DNA of 25,684 nt from CAZKDV01 sp964551645 (GCA_964551645.1 CAZKDV010000024.1:1-25684), one strand, 5' to 3'; counted from the stretch's first letter, positions 13,937 through 22,955 are shown. The notes: generated by a model from the sequence alone, not told the origin. Numbers and translations: made by a program.

Positions 13937-15598
13937 CTAAAATTTGCGTTTTAATTTTCTTTGAAACTTATAACAACTTCCTGCCCAAGATAATATATGC
14001 GATTTTGAATCTATTAGTGTCATGTTGTCTATTGATGAAATTGTGTGTATGCCTTTGTTATATTTATTGTTTTTGTCGGGAACTATGTATTTGATAAACA
14101 TTTCTTCATATTTTGTTGTGCAAAGATGCTTTATTTCAAAAACAACTATTCGTTTTCCGTAGTATTCAGATGAGTCTTGAGCAAACCGCAACATTTTTTC
14201 ATTAGTAAAATGTATTGGTCCTGCCATTCTTGAACCATTTGGATTAACTTTTACAGGATTTTGTGCATGAGGTTTATATGTGCCATCAATTTGGTCAGAA
14301 TAGTAAATCAACAGTTTTTCGTTTGAATGTAAGCCGTTTTCAGTGCCAAAAAGCCACCAAAAATTATTGTGGTAAAATAAAACTGGGTCAACAAGAGTTT
14401 CATTTTTTAGCAAATCAATTGTCGAAATGACTGTATTTTGTTCATTATTTAGCTTATACAACTGCAAGTTGTTCATTTGGTGCTGTTCGGGCAAAATGTA
14501 TGTTTCGTTTTGGTGTGTAATAATTGTCGGAAACGAGTAGTGCGTTTTATCCGGAAGTAGCTTGTTTATTTTCCCAAATTCAAAATTGTCCGATACATCA
14601 ACATAACTTAGTCCTGCTTTGCCTTTGCGGTAATAATATTGTTCGAAAAAAATTCTGTATCCATTATTGACTTTTATAGCAAAAGGGTCGGCTACATATT
14701 CTTTTTTGCTGTTGCCAAAAAACCATTTATCGCACTTAATATTTCCGTTTTCTATGTACTTATCAATAGGTTTTTCTGCTATGCCAATAAGCCATCTTTC
14801 GTGTACCAATACTTCAATTAAAAATCTTAATACTCTTCGATAAGCCTGATTAAGCATAAATTTCAGCATTTTGAAATTATTGGGAGTAGTGTATATTTTT
14901 GCCTTCGATTCGGAGGGTTTATTTGCGAAATATTCGGCATTATTGTTAAGTATATCTATACATACTTGTAAAGGCATGTCTGTTGATGCTCCGAGTACTT
15001 TATGTATGTGAAATGCGTAATCGTGGTAAATTGTTTTGTAAAATCGTTTTTTCAGAATTATGCCACCGTCCAGATGATTAGTGAGTTTTTGCAAAATTAC
15101 TCCATTTGTTTTGTGTTTGTTAAAAACTTCATAAAATCCTGCTGGGCCACCTCTTACTACTTGCTCGTCGCTATGATGAAATGACCAAATTCCATATTTT
15201 GCAACTTTAAGTATATCGCCTCTAATTATTGAAAACCCAAAACGCAAAATGAAATCAAGCTTGTAAGAATTGATTGTAGCAATATCATTTTCATTAAAAT
15301 ATTCTGAAAATTTTCCTCTTTTCTCAGTACGGCAATGAATTGTATTTATTGTTTCTAATTCACTTGGGAAAGGAACATTGGAGAAATATTTATTCCTTAA
15401 AAAAAACTTTTCGTAAACTTGATAAAATAAGTGTTTGTTACTTGTATTAGATTTGTATTCCTCTAAAAAACCATCATTAACAATAAGCAAAATAGGTTTT
15501 GCAATATTTGATTCAATAAGTTTTTTGATTACATCGGCTTGCCATAGTTTTATGGAGTTTGTTTGTACCATTATGGCAAATCGAAGTGTTGATGACAT
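13937..15598 (-). CDS. Formyltransferase-like domain fused to a GINT1-like (GH43-like fold) domain
   Basis: 553 residues in two parts. Residues about 1-230 resemble the formyltransferase fold of methionyl-tRNA and sugar N-formyltransferases: FILRFGFSIIRGDIL, GIWSFHHSDEQVVRGGPAG (135-153), LQKL...LDGG (169-179) with the family Asp177. The classical Asn-x-His pair is changed: His141 is kept but the Asn position holds Ser139. Residues about 285-520 match the N-terminal domain of glucosamine inositolphosphorylceramide transferase 1 (GINT1-like five-bladed fold): YVADPFAI, FFEQYYYRKGKAGL, YSFPTIITH, WWLFG, MAGPIHF, LRFAQDSSEYYG. Plant GINT1 glycosylates inositolphosphorylceramide. Here the domain may act on a glycan or glycolipid. 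No signal peptide. Activity is inferred only. Confidence 0.72.
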   Translation of the reverse strand: MSSTLRFAIMVQTNSIKLWQADVIKKLIESNIAKPILLIVNDGFLEEYKSNTSNKHLFYQVYEKFFLRNKYFSNVPFPSELETINTIHCRTEKRGKFSEYFNENDIATINSYKLDFILRFGFSIIRGDILKVAKYGIWSFHHSDEQVVRGGPAGFYEVFNKHKTNGVILQKLTNHLDGGIILKKRFYKTIYHDYAFHIHKVLGASTDMPLQVCIDILNNNAEYFANKPSESKAKIYTTPNNFKMLKFMLNQAYRRVLRFLIEVLVHERWLIGIAEKPIDKYIENGNIKCDKWFFGNSKKEYVADPFAIKVNNGYRIFFEQYYYRKGKAGLSYVDVSDNFEFGKINKLLPDKTHYSFPTIITHQNETYILPEQHQMNNLQLYKLNNEQNTVISTIDLLKNETLVDPVLFYHNNFWWLFGTENGLHSNEKLLIYYSDQIDGTYKPHAQNPVKVNPNGSRMAGPIHFTNEKMLRFAQDSSEYYGKRIVVFEIKHLCTTKYEEMFIKYIVPDKNNKYNKGIHTISSIDNMTLIDSKSHILSWAGSCYKFQRKLKRKF

Positions 15599-15625
15599 AT
15601 TTTTGAATTAATATTGTAAAATACT

Positions 15626-17095
15626 TTACAATAATGTAAACCAATTTTTGATTATATTATTACTACAGTTTTTGTAATCTTTATGATAGAATTCGTTTTT
15701 TTTAATATTATATTCATAATCGTTTTTCCACTGTGTGTAGTTTTTAGCAATTTCACGAATTGCATTCATAATATATTCTATTTCATAATTAGTCATGGTT
15801 GGGTGTATCGAAAGTCTAACCCATCCGGGCTTTTCGGACAAATCGCCAAGTGAGATTTTGGCAGTAATATTTAGTGATTTTTCATAACTAACATCGAGTA
15901 AATAATGCCCGTATGTTCCCGCACATGCACAGCCTCCACGCAATTGTATTCCGTATCTATCGCTTAGCATTTTAACAATAAGATTATAGTGCATTTCATC
16001 AATGTAAAATGAGATAACTCCGAGTCTGTCAGTTATGTTATCGGCAAGTATGTGTAAATTTGGGATTGAATGTAGTTCTTTAAAAATATAAGGTAATAAT
16101 TCATTTTCGCGTTCTTCCATTAATTTAGGGTTCATTTCTTCTTTTAGAAGAATTGATAATGCAGTACGAATTGTTTGCAAGAATCCGGGTGTTCCGCCGT
16201 CTTCTCTGATTTCAATATCATTTATATATTGATATTCTCCCCACGGATTAGTCCATTCTACAGTTCCGCCACCGGGCTGGTCGGGACTTTTAAGATTATA
16301 TAATGCTTTGTTAAATATGAGAGTGCCGGAAGAGCCAGGTCCTCCAAGAAATTTGTGTGGAGAAAAGAAGATTGCATCTAAACTTTCTTCTTCATTAGGA
16401 TGCATATCAATTTTTAAATAAGGAGCTGAAGCAGCAAAGTCAATAAAGCAATATCCCCCATATTTGTGCATTAGTTTTGCCATTTGATGATAGGGGGTAT
16501 GTATGCCGGTAACATTAGAACAAGCAGTAAATGAGCCTATTTTGAGTTTTCTGTTTTCGTATTTTTTTAATTTTTCTTCAAAATCATTCAGGTCAACTAA
16601 AAGATTTTTATCAGGATTGATAATTACAACATCAGCAATGGTTTCATACCACGAAGTTTGGTTAGAGTGGTGTTCCATGTGTGTTATAAATACAATTGGT
16701 CGCTCTTTTGCATCAATACACTCTTTTCCTATTAATTTGCCACAGTTTTTAAGTCCTAAAATTCGTTGAAGTTTTGCTATAGCTGATGTCATACCAAAGC
16801 TGGTATTTATGAGAATATCGTCAGTATTAGCATTTACATGCCTTTTGATGATTTCTTTGGAGAAGTTATACGCTGTAGTCATTAAAACTCCTGTTGTGCT
16901 TGATTCAGTATGCGTATTTGCAACAAAAGGACCTAAAGTATTAGTGATTTTTTTTTCAATCGGATAGTATAATCTTCCACTTGCAATCCAATCGGCATAA
17001 ATTAGCTTTTGCAAGCCAAATGGAGTATGATGCTCATAATGATGCCCCACAATATTATTGCGAAACTTTTCAAAGTACGATTCTAAATATGACAT
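15626..17095 (-). CDS. Class-V PLP-dependent aminotransferase-fold enzyme (cysteine desulfurase-like)
   Basis: 489 residues, longer than SufS/IscS (about 400). Fold-type I class-V landmarks are present: THTESS near residues 61-66, HMEHHSN (139-145), IDFAASAPY with the PLP-pairing Asp219, SPHKFLGGPGSSG with the Schiff-base Lys248, and GGTVEWT. A double-Cys loop RGGCACAG (386-393) sits where desulfurases carry the catalytic cysteine. The C-terminal extension (about 430-489) is not shared with SufS. No suf or isc partner genes are present. It lies between the MORN-repeat protein and the formyltransferase fusion with short gaps (17 and 27 bp). So it may act on an amino-sugar or sulfur-bearing precursor of the same product rather than in Fe-S assembly. 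Confidence 0.82.
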   Translation of the reverse strand: MSYLESYFEKFRNNIVGHHYEHHTPFGLQKLIYADWIASGRLYYPIEKKITNTLGPFVANTHTESSTTGVLMTTAYNFSKEIIKRHVNANTDDILINTSFGMTSAIAKLQRILGLKNCGKLIGKECIDAKERPIVFITHMEHHSNQTSWYETIADVVIINPDKNLLVDLNDFEEKLKKYENRKLKIGSFTACSNVTGIHTPYHQMAKLMHKYGGYCFIDFAASAPYLKIDMHPNEEESLDAIFFSPHKFLGGPGSSGTLIFNKALYNLKSPDQPGGGTVEWTNPWGEYQYINDIEIREDGGTPGFLQTIRTALSILLKEEMNPKLMEERENELLPYIFKELHSIPNLHILADNITDRLGVISFYIDEMHYNLIVKMLSDRYGIQLRGGCACAGTYGHYLLDVSYEKSLNITAKISLGDLSEKPGWVRLSIHPTMTNYEIEYIMNAIREIAKNYTQWKNDYEYNIKKNEFYHKDYKNCSNNIIKNWFTLL

Positions 17096-17112
17096 AAAAT
17101 TGATAAATAAAG

Positions 17113-17931
17113 TTACTTTGCTTTATCTTTACTGTATTTTGTTTCTTTGATTATTTTTCCATTTTCGTCCAACTCAGTCCATGTTCCTTCTTTTAGTCCA
17201 TTTATGTATTTGCCAGATAGTTTTGTAGTTCCTGTTTCATAATATTCTTCATAATTTCCATTCAAAATATTATTTTTAAGTGTTTCATGTTTTGAAATAT
17301 TTCCATTGGGGTAGTAATAATTTTGGTTGCCTTCTAATTTGCCTTGTTCGTACTGAAATTCTGCTACAATATGTCTATTTATTGAATACCATTTTGCAAA
17401 TCCATGTCTTAAACCATTATTATATTCAGATTCTTCTTGAACTTGCCCACCTTCATAATATTTCTTTTGCAAGCCATGTTGAAAACCATTTTTGTATTTT
17501 AAATCTTCTAAAATTCTACCGTTAATGTATTTTTTTACTGTTCCGTGAAGAATATTGTTTTTATATGTATTTTCTTCTGAAACCATACTTCTGTTGTCAA
17601 ATATTAAGCTAAGACCGTTGAGCTTGTCATTGCCATAATTCTCAATTTTATGAAGTGTTTTATTTGGAAAATAAGTAACCCACATACCATCTTTTTGCCC
17701 ATTAATGTAGTTTCCCTTCATAAATAGATTGCCAGATACATTTTCTTCCCAACAAGCTTCTTTTTGTCCGCTTGAATTAAACTTATTAACTGTGTCCCCA
17801 AGTTCATTAACTGTAAACTGCTGTGAAAAAGCGCTTAGTGCAAAAAACAGAGTAAATAAATATACAGATAATTTTTTAATAATACTTGGTGCTTGTTTGT
17901 TGCCTAATGTTTGATTTTCGAAAGACTTCAT
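17113..17931 (-). CDS. Exported YwqK/MORN-repeat protein
   Basis: 272 residues from the ATG at 17929-17931. A TTG eight codons upstream (17955) is less likely. A basic leader, KKLSVYLFTLFFALSAFSQQ, at about 18-37 is a signal peptide. The remainder is about seven repeats of the form NGxxxGxxxxYYxxGxxxxExxYxNG, the MORN-like YwqK repeat. Such repeats often occur in proteins labelled antitoxins, but no toxin gene is adjacent. It is the first gene of the glycan-type operon, with its own promoter and a terminator insulating it from the secreted protein upstream. Role unknown; a periplasmic scaffold is possible. Confidence 0.78.
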   Translation of the reverse strand: MKSFENQTLGNKQAPSIIKKLSVYLFTLFFALSAFSQQFTVNELGDTVNKFNSSGQKEACWEENVSGNLFMKGNYINGQKDGMWVTYFPNKTLHKIENYGNDKLNGLSLIFDNRSMVSEENTYKNNILHGTVKKYINGRILEDLKYKNGFQHGLQKKYYEGGQVQEESEYNNGLRHGFAKWYSINRHIVAEFQYEQGKLEGNQNYYYPNGNISKHETLKNNILNGNYEEYYETGTTKLSGKYINGLKEGTWTELDENGKIIKETKYSKDKAK

Positions 17932-17971
17932 AGTTTTTGAATTTATTAATTGCAAAATAATTTTTATAATG

Positions 17972-17979
17972 CAAATGTA
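17972..17979 (-). promoter_or_regulatory. −7 element of the glycan-type operon
   Basis: TACATTTG on the minus strand, a perfect TAnnTTTG, 40 nt before the ATG at 17931. No good −33 TTG at the usual distance. Confidence 0.5.
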
Positions 17980-18027
17980 GTATTTTTATATCAAATTGTT
18001 TATGAGAAAATAGGAACAAAAAACAAC

Positions 18028-18066
18028 AAAAAAAGAGCTTACAACAAATTTGTCATAAGCTCTTTT
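18028..18066 (-). terminator. Terminator of the T9SS-secreted protein gene
   Basis: On the minus strand, AAAAGAGCTTA pairs perfectly with TAAGCTCTTTT (18056-18066 with 18031-18041) and runs into a seven-T tract (18028-18034). It is 23 bp past the stop codon at 18090. Confidence 0.9.
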
Positions 18067-18089
18067 GAAAATTCTTGTATTTGAATAAA

Positions 18090-20606
18090 CTAATTGATTA
18101 TCAGTTTTTTAGTTGTTATGTGCTTGTTAGTATGAGCTTGTATAAAATAGATGCCATTTGCTAAATTTGATACATCATATACGATTGCATTGCCATTAGG
18201 TTTAAAAGTTTCAACTATTCTACCAAAAACATCAGTAATTGCAACAAATACAACATTATTATCAAATTGCATGTTCAATTCTGTTTGTGCTGGGTTAGGA
18301 TAAAATGAAAAATTTACTTCTTTTGAATAATCCACAACATTGACTTTGCTATCAAAAAATGCGATTAATTCAATATCTTCTGCAGGCATTTCAAATGTAT
18401 ATTCTGCTTCAGTTGAAAATATCGAAAATCCTTTATACCATTGTATAAAACTATATCCTTCTTCTGGAATGGCGGTAATCTTCACTTCCGAACCTGCTGC
18501 ATATTGTCCTTCACCAAAAACTTTACCAGCATTTTCAGGAGCAATGCTTAAAGTTAGTGTGTAGGTGATAATTTGAGCAAAATCTGCATTAATAGTGTGA
18601 TTTGCCATTACATTGCTAAAAGTATAAGTACTTACTGCTCCAACACTTTTGCCATCAACCAATACATCGGCTATTGCATAAGAAGCATTAGGAGTTATTG
18701 TAAAAGTTTGACTTTTGCCTTGTTGTACTATAACATTTCCACTTGGAGAAATAGTTCCATTTGCTTCGGCTGTTGCTACAATAGTGTAATCTACAATTGT
18801 TTCTGCAAAATCTGCATGAATAGTGTGATTTGTCGTTACATTGCTAAATGTATAAGTACTGACTGCCCCAACACTTTTGCCGTCAACCAATACATCAGCT
18901 ATTGAATAACCAACATCTGGGGTTATAGTATAATTTTGAGATTTTCCATGTTCAACATTGGTTATGCCATTAGGCGAAATATTGCCATTAGTTCCTGCTG
19001 TGGCGTTAATTTGGAAAGTTTGAATTTGAAAATTAGCAATAAGAACATAATCATTTGACGGCATAGTAAAAGTAAAACTTGCATTATTGCTGACAACTTT
19101 ACCTTTGTCATCTGTCCAGTTTACAAAATTCCAAGCTGGCGAAGGTGTTGCTTTCATAGATATTTGTTTGCCTTCTTCATACATATATGTTCCAACGCTG
19201 GGTGTAGTAGTGCCTTGTCCGGCAATTTGAATTTTCAATTCGTATTCGGGTGTATATTCGTAATCTAATCTTAAAACGACAAGGTCTCTTAATCCATATT
19301 CTACCGGAAATGTGCCATTAGTTGATTCGGTAGCACCGGCGACATAAATAGAATATCCGTTTTTAGATAGTGCAATTCCTGAAGCAAAATCTTCCTCATT
19401 TCCGCCAAATCGCTTGGTGTATATTGTATCTCCCTGCGAGTTAACTTTTAAAATCCACATATCATTTTTTCCAAAATTTGAATGTGAAGCATCGTAGTCA
19501 TTACTTGCAGTCAATCCGACTAAATATAAGTTTCCATCTTTATCTTTCTTAATATCATAAGGAATATCTGCATCGCTTCCGCCATAGTTTTTCTCCCATA
19601 ATATTGTTCCTTGTCCATTCATCTTAACCAACCAAAAATCTCCATTTCCTCCATAATAATCAGATGCTTGTTCTGCTCCACCTACTTTTGTATTTAGCTT
19701 TCCCAACACATAAAAATTTCCGTTATCACCTGCAACTACTCCCACACCATAATCACCAGCTCCTGTTGCTCCAATTTTTGTTGACCACTGTAAATTACCA
19801 TTCAAATCAACGCTAAAAACACTTATTCTATCTAATGCAAAATTGAGAAAATCACTAGTTGTGTAACCTGTCAATATAATTTTACCCGGACTAATTTCAT
19901 TTAATCTAAACAGATTTTCAAATTTATCCTTACTTGCAGAATCAGGACCGGGAAGAGTTTTACTAAATACTATATTGCCATTTGCCGGATTAATTTTTAG
20001 TAGCCAATTGTTGTCTGCACCATAATTTTGCAAATCTAAATCATCTGAATATGCTTCTCCGCAAGCCATTAAGTAACCGTCAGATGTTTCGATAATGTCA
20101 TATAAATAATCAAAATTAGTACCTCCATACATCTTAAACCACAAAACATTTCCGTTATTATCTAATCTGGCGATATAACCATTTGAGCCTGTTTCATTAT
20201 TTGAAACAAAATCTCCGTCATCTGAATATGAATATCCAACAACGACACATCCACCTGATGATAATGCTTTTACCTGTAATGCTCTATCAGAACTGGCCCC
20301 CCCAAACACTTTAGTCCACAAAGTATCTCCCGAACTATTTAGGGAAACAACCCAAACATCTTCTTCGGCAAAATTGCTTGAAACATAATCATCATTAGAT
20401 TTTGATGCAGTTGCTATAAATACTTGATCATTTTGGCTAATGTCAATTGCTGCCCAACGACCATAAAACTTGGTAACAACTCCCGAACTTCCATGTGCTT
20501 CAACATCGCTACCGCCCATTACCTTCTTCCATGCAATGTCGGGTACTTGAGTATAAGCAAAGTTCATTAAAAACAAAGACAATAATAAAAATATAAGTTT
20601 TTTCAT
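18090..20606 (-). CDS. T9SS-secreted propeller/InlB-like-repeat protein
   Basis: 838 residues. There is a signal peptide at 1-19 (FLMNFAYTQ). Residues about 20-450 contain five to six propeller-type repeats built on W.k.xGGsxxD...DGxxxxxGxTxSxD, as in the beta-propeller (SBBP-like) proteins of this phylum. Residues about 455-755 hold four InlB-like/bacterial-repeat beta-grasp units, shown by ISPNGxxxVxxGxSxxxTxxPxxxY. The last ~75 residues (FYPNPAQTELN... GIYFIQAHTNKHITTKKLIIN) form a type A T9SS sorting domain, so the protein is exported by the Por secretion system and probably anchored to the surface. Two InlB-like units are near copies at DNA level. Likely an adhesin or surface sensor; no enzyme motif seen. 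Confidence 0.87.
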   Translation of the reverse strand: MKKLIFLLLSLFLMNFAYTQVPDIAWKKVMGGSDVEAHGSSGVVTKFYGRWAAIDISQNDQVFIATASKSNDDYVSSNFAEEDVWVVSLNSSGDTLWTKVFGGASSDRALQVKALSSGGCVVVGYSYSDDGDFVSNNETGSNGYIARLDNNGNVLWFKMYGGTNFDYLYDIIETSDGYLMACGEAYSDDLDLQNYGADNNWLLKINPANGNIVFSKTLPGPDSASKDKFENLFRLNEISPGKIILTGYTTSDFLNFALDRISVFSVDLNGNLQWSTKIGATGAGDYGVGVVAGDNGNFYVLGKLNTKVGGAEQASDYYGGNGDFWLVKMNGQGTILWEKNYGGSDADIPYDIKKDKDGNLYLVGLTASNDYDASHSNFGKNDMWILKVNSQGDTIYTKRFGGNEEDFASGIALSKNGYSIYVAGATESTNGTFPVEYGLRDLVVLRLDYEYTPEYELKIQIAGQGTTTPSVGTYMYEEGKQISMKATPSPAWNFVNWTDDKGKVVSNNASFTFTMPSNDYVLIANFQIQTFQINATAGTNGNISPNGITNVEHGKSQNYTITPDVGYSIADVLVDGKSVGAVSTYTFSNVTTNHTIHADFAETIVDYTIVATAEANGTISPSGNVIVQQGKSQTFTITPNASYAIADVLVDGKSVGAVSTYTFSNVMANHTINADFAQIITYTLTLSIAPENAGKVFGEGQYAAGSEVKITAIPEEGYSFIQWYKGFSIFSTEAEYTFEMPAEDIELIAFFDSKVNVVDYSKEVNFSFYPNPAQTELNMQFDNNVVFVAITDVFGRIVETFKPNGNAIVYDVSNLANGIYFIQAHTNKHITTKKLIIN
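18577..18680 (-). repeat. 104-bp copy of the InlB-like unit (copy 2)
   Basis: Matches 18805-18908 at roughly nine in ten positions, offset by exactly 228 bp (76 codons). It encodes DVLVDGKSVGAVSTYTFSNV and the residues around it. Confidence 0.85.
18805..18908 (-). repeat. 104-bp copy of the InlB-like unit (copy 1)
   Basis: Partner of 18577-18680. The high identity and exact 228-bp period indicate a recent in-frame tandem duplication inside the gene. Confidence 0.85.
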
Positions 20607-20626
20607 GTTAAAATAAATTTGTTCAG

Positions 20627-20634
20627 CAAAAATA
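20627..20634 (-). promoter_or_regulatory. −7 element of the T9SS-secreted protein gene
   Basis: TATTTTTG on the minus strand fits TAnnTTTG, 20 nt before the ATG. A TTTTC lies 19 nt upstream as a poor −33. Confidence 0.5.
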
Positions 20635-20710
20635 CATCAAATTATTCGCATTTGAAAATTTTATTTCAAATACAAGAAAGAGTATAATTTTTTATAAAAA
20701 ATATGAGATT

Positions 20711-21406
20711 TTATAATACAATATTGAAAGATATGCCATAAACATGGTTTTTATTAGGTTTTTTAATATTCATCTCATTTTGAAGCATATAAAATAAACC
20801 TAAGCTATATCTTCTATTAAAAATATAATCTAAGCCTGAAACATATCTAATTTCATCAATATATGGTTTTTTATTTGTAAAAATTGGAGTAAACAATTCG
20901 GCTGAAATATATGGTCTGATTTTTTTTGATTCTCTGTATTGCAGGCTTAGTCTGTTTCTTAAATAATTATCAGGAATGAAACCATTTTTGCTTGACAATA
21001 TGTTTTTATACTGACTTTGATACATAGTTCTGTATGAAATTCGGAAATTATGAATTTTTTGTGTGATTCTAAGATCAAGTTGCAATCTATGCCATTGTCG
21101 GAAATAGTTATCCTTGTTTAGCTTATTGGTAAGTCTGTATGTCAATCCTATTCGCAAGTGTTTTGAAATATTATATTTAAGTCCTAATTCGGATATAGAT
21201 TTGTCAAATATTGACACATTTTCAACAAAACGAGCTTCTTGATTAAATGCTAAGTGCATATCAGGACTTAAATTAACAGTAATTTCAGTTCCGGCATATA
21301 ATCTTGCATCTTGCTCTTGCGAAAATGCAATATTTGCAATAAATAAAGATAAGAAAGCGATTGTAAATAATTTATGACTAATAAGTTTTACAAACAGAAA
21401 TTTCAT
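20711..21406 (-). CDS. DUF2490 outer-membrane beta-barrel protein
   Basis: 231 residues with a signal peptide (about 1-29, ending NIAFSQ) and an all-beta body of alternating amphipathic strands, many starting at Arg/Tyr pairs (HLRIGLTYRL, RLQLDLRI, FRISYRTMYQSQY, LRNRLSLQYR) and ending on a hydrophobic strand (YGISFNIVL). This is the DUF2490 family, small outer-membrane barrels typical of Bacteroidota with no assigned function. It is the last gene of the five-gene VTC operon, 17 bp after the DUF4956 gene. Its position suggests it is the outer-membrane end of that system, perhaps a pore or anchor; this is inference from gene order. Confidence 0.8.
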   Translation of the reverse strand: MKFLFVKLISHKLFTIAFLSLFIANIAFSQEQDARLYAGTEITVNLSPDMHLAFNQEARFVENVSIFDKSISELGLKYNISKHLRIGLTYRLTNKLNKDNYFRQWHRLQLDLRITQKIHNFRISYRTMYQSQYKNILSSKNGFIPDNYLRNRLSLQYRESKKIRPYISAELFTPIFTNKKPYIDEIRYVSGLDYIFNRRYSLGLFYMLQNEMNIKKPNKNHVYGISFNIVL

Positions 21407-21423
21407 TATAGTTTTAGAATAGA

Positions 21424-22197
21424 TTACTTTTTAGTTTTTTCGTAATGATATATTTTAATACGGGCAGTATCTCTTAAAAAATTAATTTTTTCAATTTCAA
21501 ACCTATGAATATTCATGCCTGTTCTATTTCGTAAATCTTCAAGTAATCTATCTTGTTCTCCGTCTTTAATCAACTCAATATTTTCATAATCAATAATTTT
21601 TGAACTTTCCCTTTTGAAAATTAAATTACTGTCTAACAGATATGTAAACAATACTATGGTTCCATTAATAATGCCTAATTCATGATATTCCATTCTAACT
21701 GCACTAATTAAACCGATGCCAATAAAGATAAACAAATAAGTCATATCCTTGGTTGATATACTTTGAGTTCGATATCTTAACATAGAAAACACCGCAAATA
21801 AACCAAATGCCGCACCTACGGATATTTTAATTTGATTTAAAATAAATGTCAGCAAAAATATCATCAAATTAAACATAATGAAGGTGAAAATATTTTCAAA
21901 ATGCTTATTATTAGGATAATAGACCAAGAAAAAAATTAATAATATTGTGGCAATATTGATTAATAAACTATAAAAATACATTACATTTAACTCTATATCT
22001 TTCTTTTTCTTTTTGACTTTCACTTCAGGTTCATTTGCAGTGTCATCATTATTGCCAAAAACATCGTCAAAAATATCAATATCATTATCTATAAGAATTT
22101 TATCAACAGAAATATTATTGAAAAAACTCACCGAAGCTTGCGAATGTAGTGGAATGTAAAGTATGCTAAATAAAATAATCAGCTTAATTAGTTTCAT
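21424..22197 (-). CDS. DUF4956 inner-membrane protein
   Basis: 257 residues. The N-terminus (1-22) looks like a signal or first TM helix. It is followed by an acidic stretch (37-55, DNDIDIFDDVF...NDD) and a Lys run (60-66), then about five TM helices (72-93, 103-121, 127-140, 153-168, 174-192). The DUF4956 core motif FSMLRYRTQSISTKDMTYLF sits at about 137-156. A soluble C-terminal alpha/beta segment follows. DUF4956 proteins are recurrent genomic partners of VTC-domain polyphosphate polymerases in bacteria, and of CotH-like kinases, which are absent here. The gene overlaps the VTC gene by 14 bp. It could export or bind the polymer; function unproven. Confidence 0.82.
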   Translation of the reverse strand: MKLIKLIILFSILYIPLHSQASVSFFNNISVDKILIDNDIDIFDDVFGNNDDTANEPEVKVKKKKKDIELNVMYFYSLLINIATILLIFFLVYYPNNKHFENIFTFIMFNLMIFLLTFILNQIKISVGAAFGLFAVFSMLRYRTQSISTKDMTYLFIFIGIGLISAVRMEYHELGIINGTIVLFTYLLDSNLIFKRESSKIIDYENIELIKDGEQDRLLEDLRNRTGMNIHRFEIEKINFLRDTARIKIYHYEKTKK

Positions 22198-22942
22198 ATA
22201 ATAATTTATTTATGTGTTTGTATTTCATTTTAAAATTGTTCTGTTTTAAATTGGGATATAGCTTTGTCATTGAAAAACAATACTTACTAAATGAATTTGA
22301 AAGTATTGATTGATTTTTAAGAGCTTGCTTCATGGCAGATTTTATGTGCTGTTCTTGCTTAGTTTCAACAATTACTAAGTTTTCAAAGCTTTTCTTGTGT
22401 AATTGATTAAATGCTTTGAGATTCAAGTCAATAGTTACTCTTTCTTTATGTTGTGAATTTTGTAATGTCAACCTATAAAAACTAACATTAAGACTTGGTT
22501 TTAACTCCTCTCTTTTAAATTTTGTATGTTTCTCCAGAAAGCTAATATCATTTTCGCAAATTAAATCATCGGGTAGTTCTGATTTTATGCGTTTTTTTAT
22601 CGTTCTTGATTTATTGTTTTTTGCTTTTACTTCAAAAAAAGTTTCCCCCGATTCTATATATGTTCTATATCTCGATTTGTATCGTGGCAATTGTCCGTTG
22701 TGATGTTGCAAATACATTCTAAAGTCGTCAGTATCAAAATATTTTGTAGCATATTGCCTAATTTTTTGAGTTTGAACAAGCACAATTTTATAATCGTTTT
22801 TTATTTGTTCTAAAATATCAGGAAGCATATCTATATGAAAAACATACTTATTGTCAATTCTATTCATTAATTGCTCTTTCCCAACCTCTTTTAATGAAAT
22901 TGTTCCAAATTGTTCAATAATATTTTCTATTTTGCTAAACAT
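22184..22942 (-). CDS. VTC-domain polyphosphate polymerase
   Basis: 252 residues, a stand-alone VTC domain of the CYTH-like tunnel fold. Charged tunnel residues of the catalytic VTC subunit type are in place: RIDNKY (Arg28, Lys32), a KSRYR triplet (Lys89, Arg91, Arg93), FEVKAK with Glu104/Lys106, RTIKKRI (113-119), RVTIDLNL with Arg168/Asp172, VETK with the metal-binding Glu193 and Lys195, and SKYC with Lys220. Yeast Vtc4 uses this fold to make polyphosphate from ATP and thread it through a membrane. Here the membrane part is presumably supplied by the DUF4956 protein. No SPX domain and no TM helix. Polyphosphate as product is established for the fold; it is not tested for this clade. Confidence 0.8.
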   Translation of the reverse strand: MFSKIENIIEQFGTISLKEVGKEQLMNRIDNKYVFHIDMLPDILEQIKNDYKIVLVQTQKIRQYATKYFDTDDFRMYLQHHNGQLPRYKSRYRTYIESGETFFEVKAKNNKSRTIKKRIKSELPDDLICENDISFLEKHTKFKREELKPSLNVSFYRLTLQNSQHKERVTIDLNLKAFNQLHKKSFENLVIVETKQEQHIKSAMKQALKNQSILSNSFSKYCFSMTKLYPNLKQNNFKMKYKHINKLLYETN

Positions 22943-22955
22943 CTAAAACTTAAGA

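Noticed and set aside
15626..17095. SufS/IscS Fe-S cluster gene
   Set aside because: The protein is about 90 residues longer than SufS and no suf or isc partner is nearby, so only the general fold is claimed.
17113..17931. YwqK-repeat protein as the antitoxin of a toxin-antitoxin pair
   Set aside because: The protein has a signal peptide and no small toxin gene is adjacent; the antitoxin label is only a family naming habit.
20650..20671. ATTTGAAA/TTTCAAAT hairpin as terminator of the VTC operon
   Set aside because: Stem is almost all A/T and no T-run follows on the minus strand; it also sits in the promoter region of the next gene, so it is not a convincing terminator.
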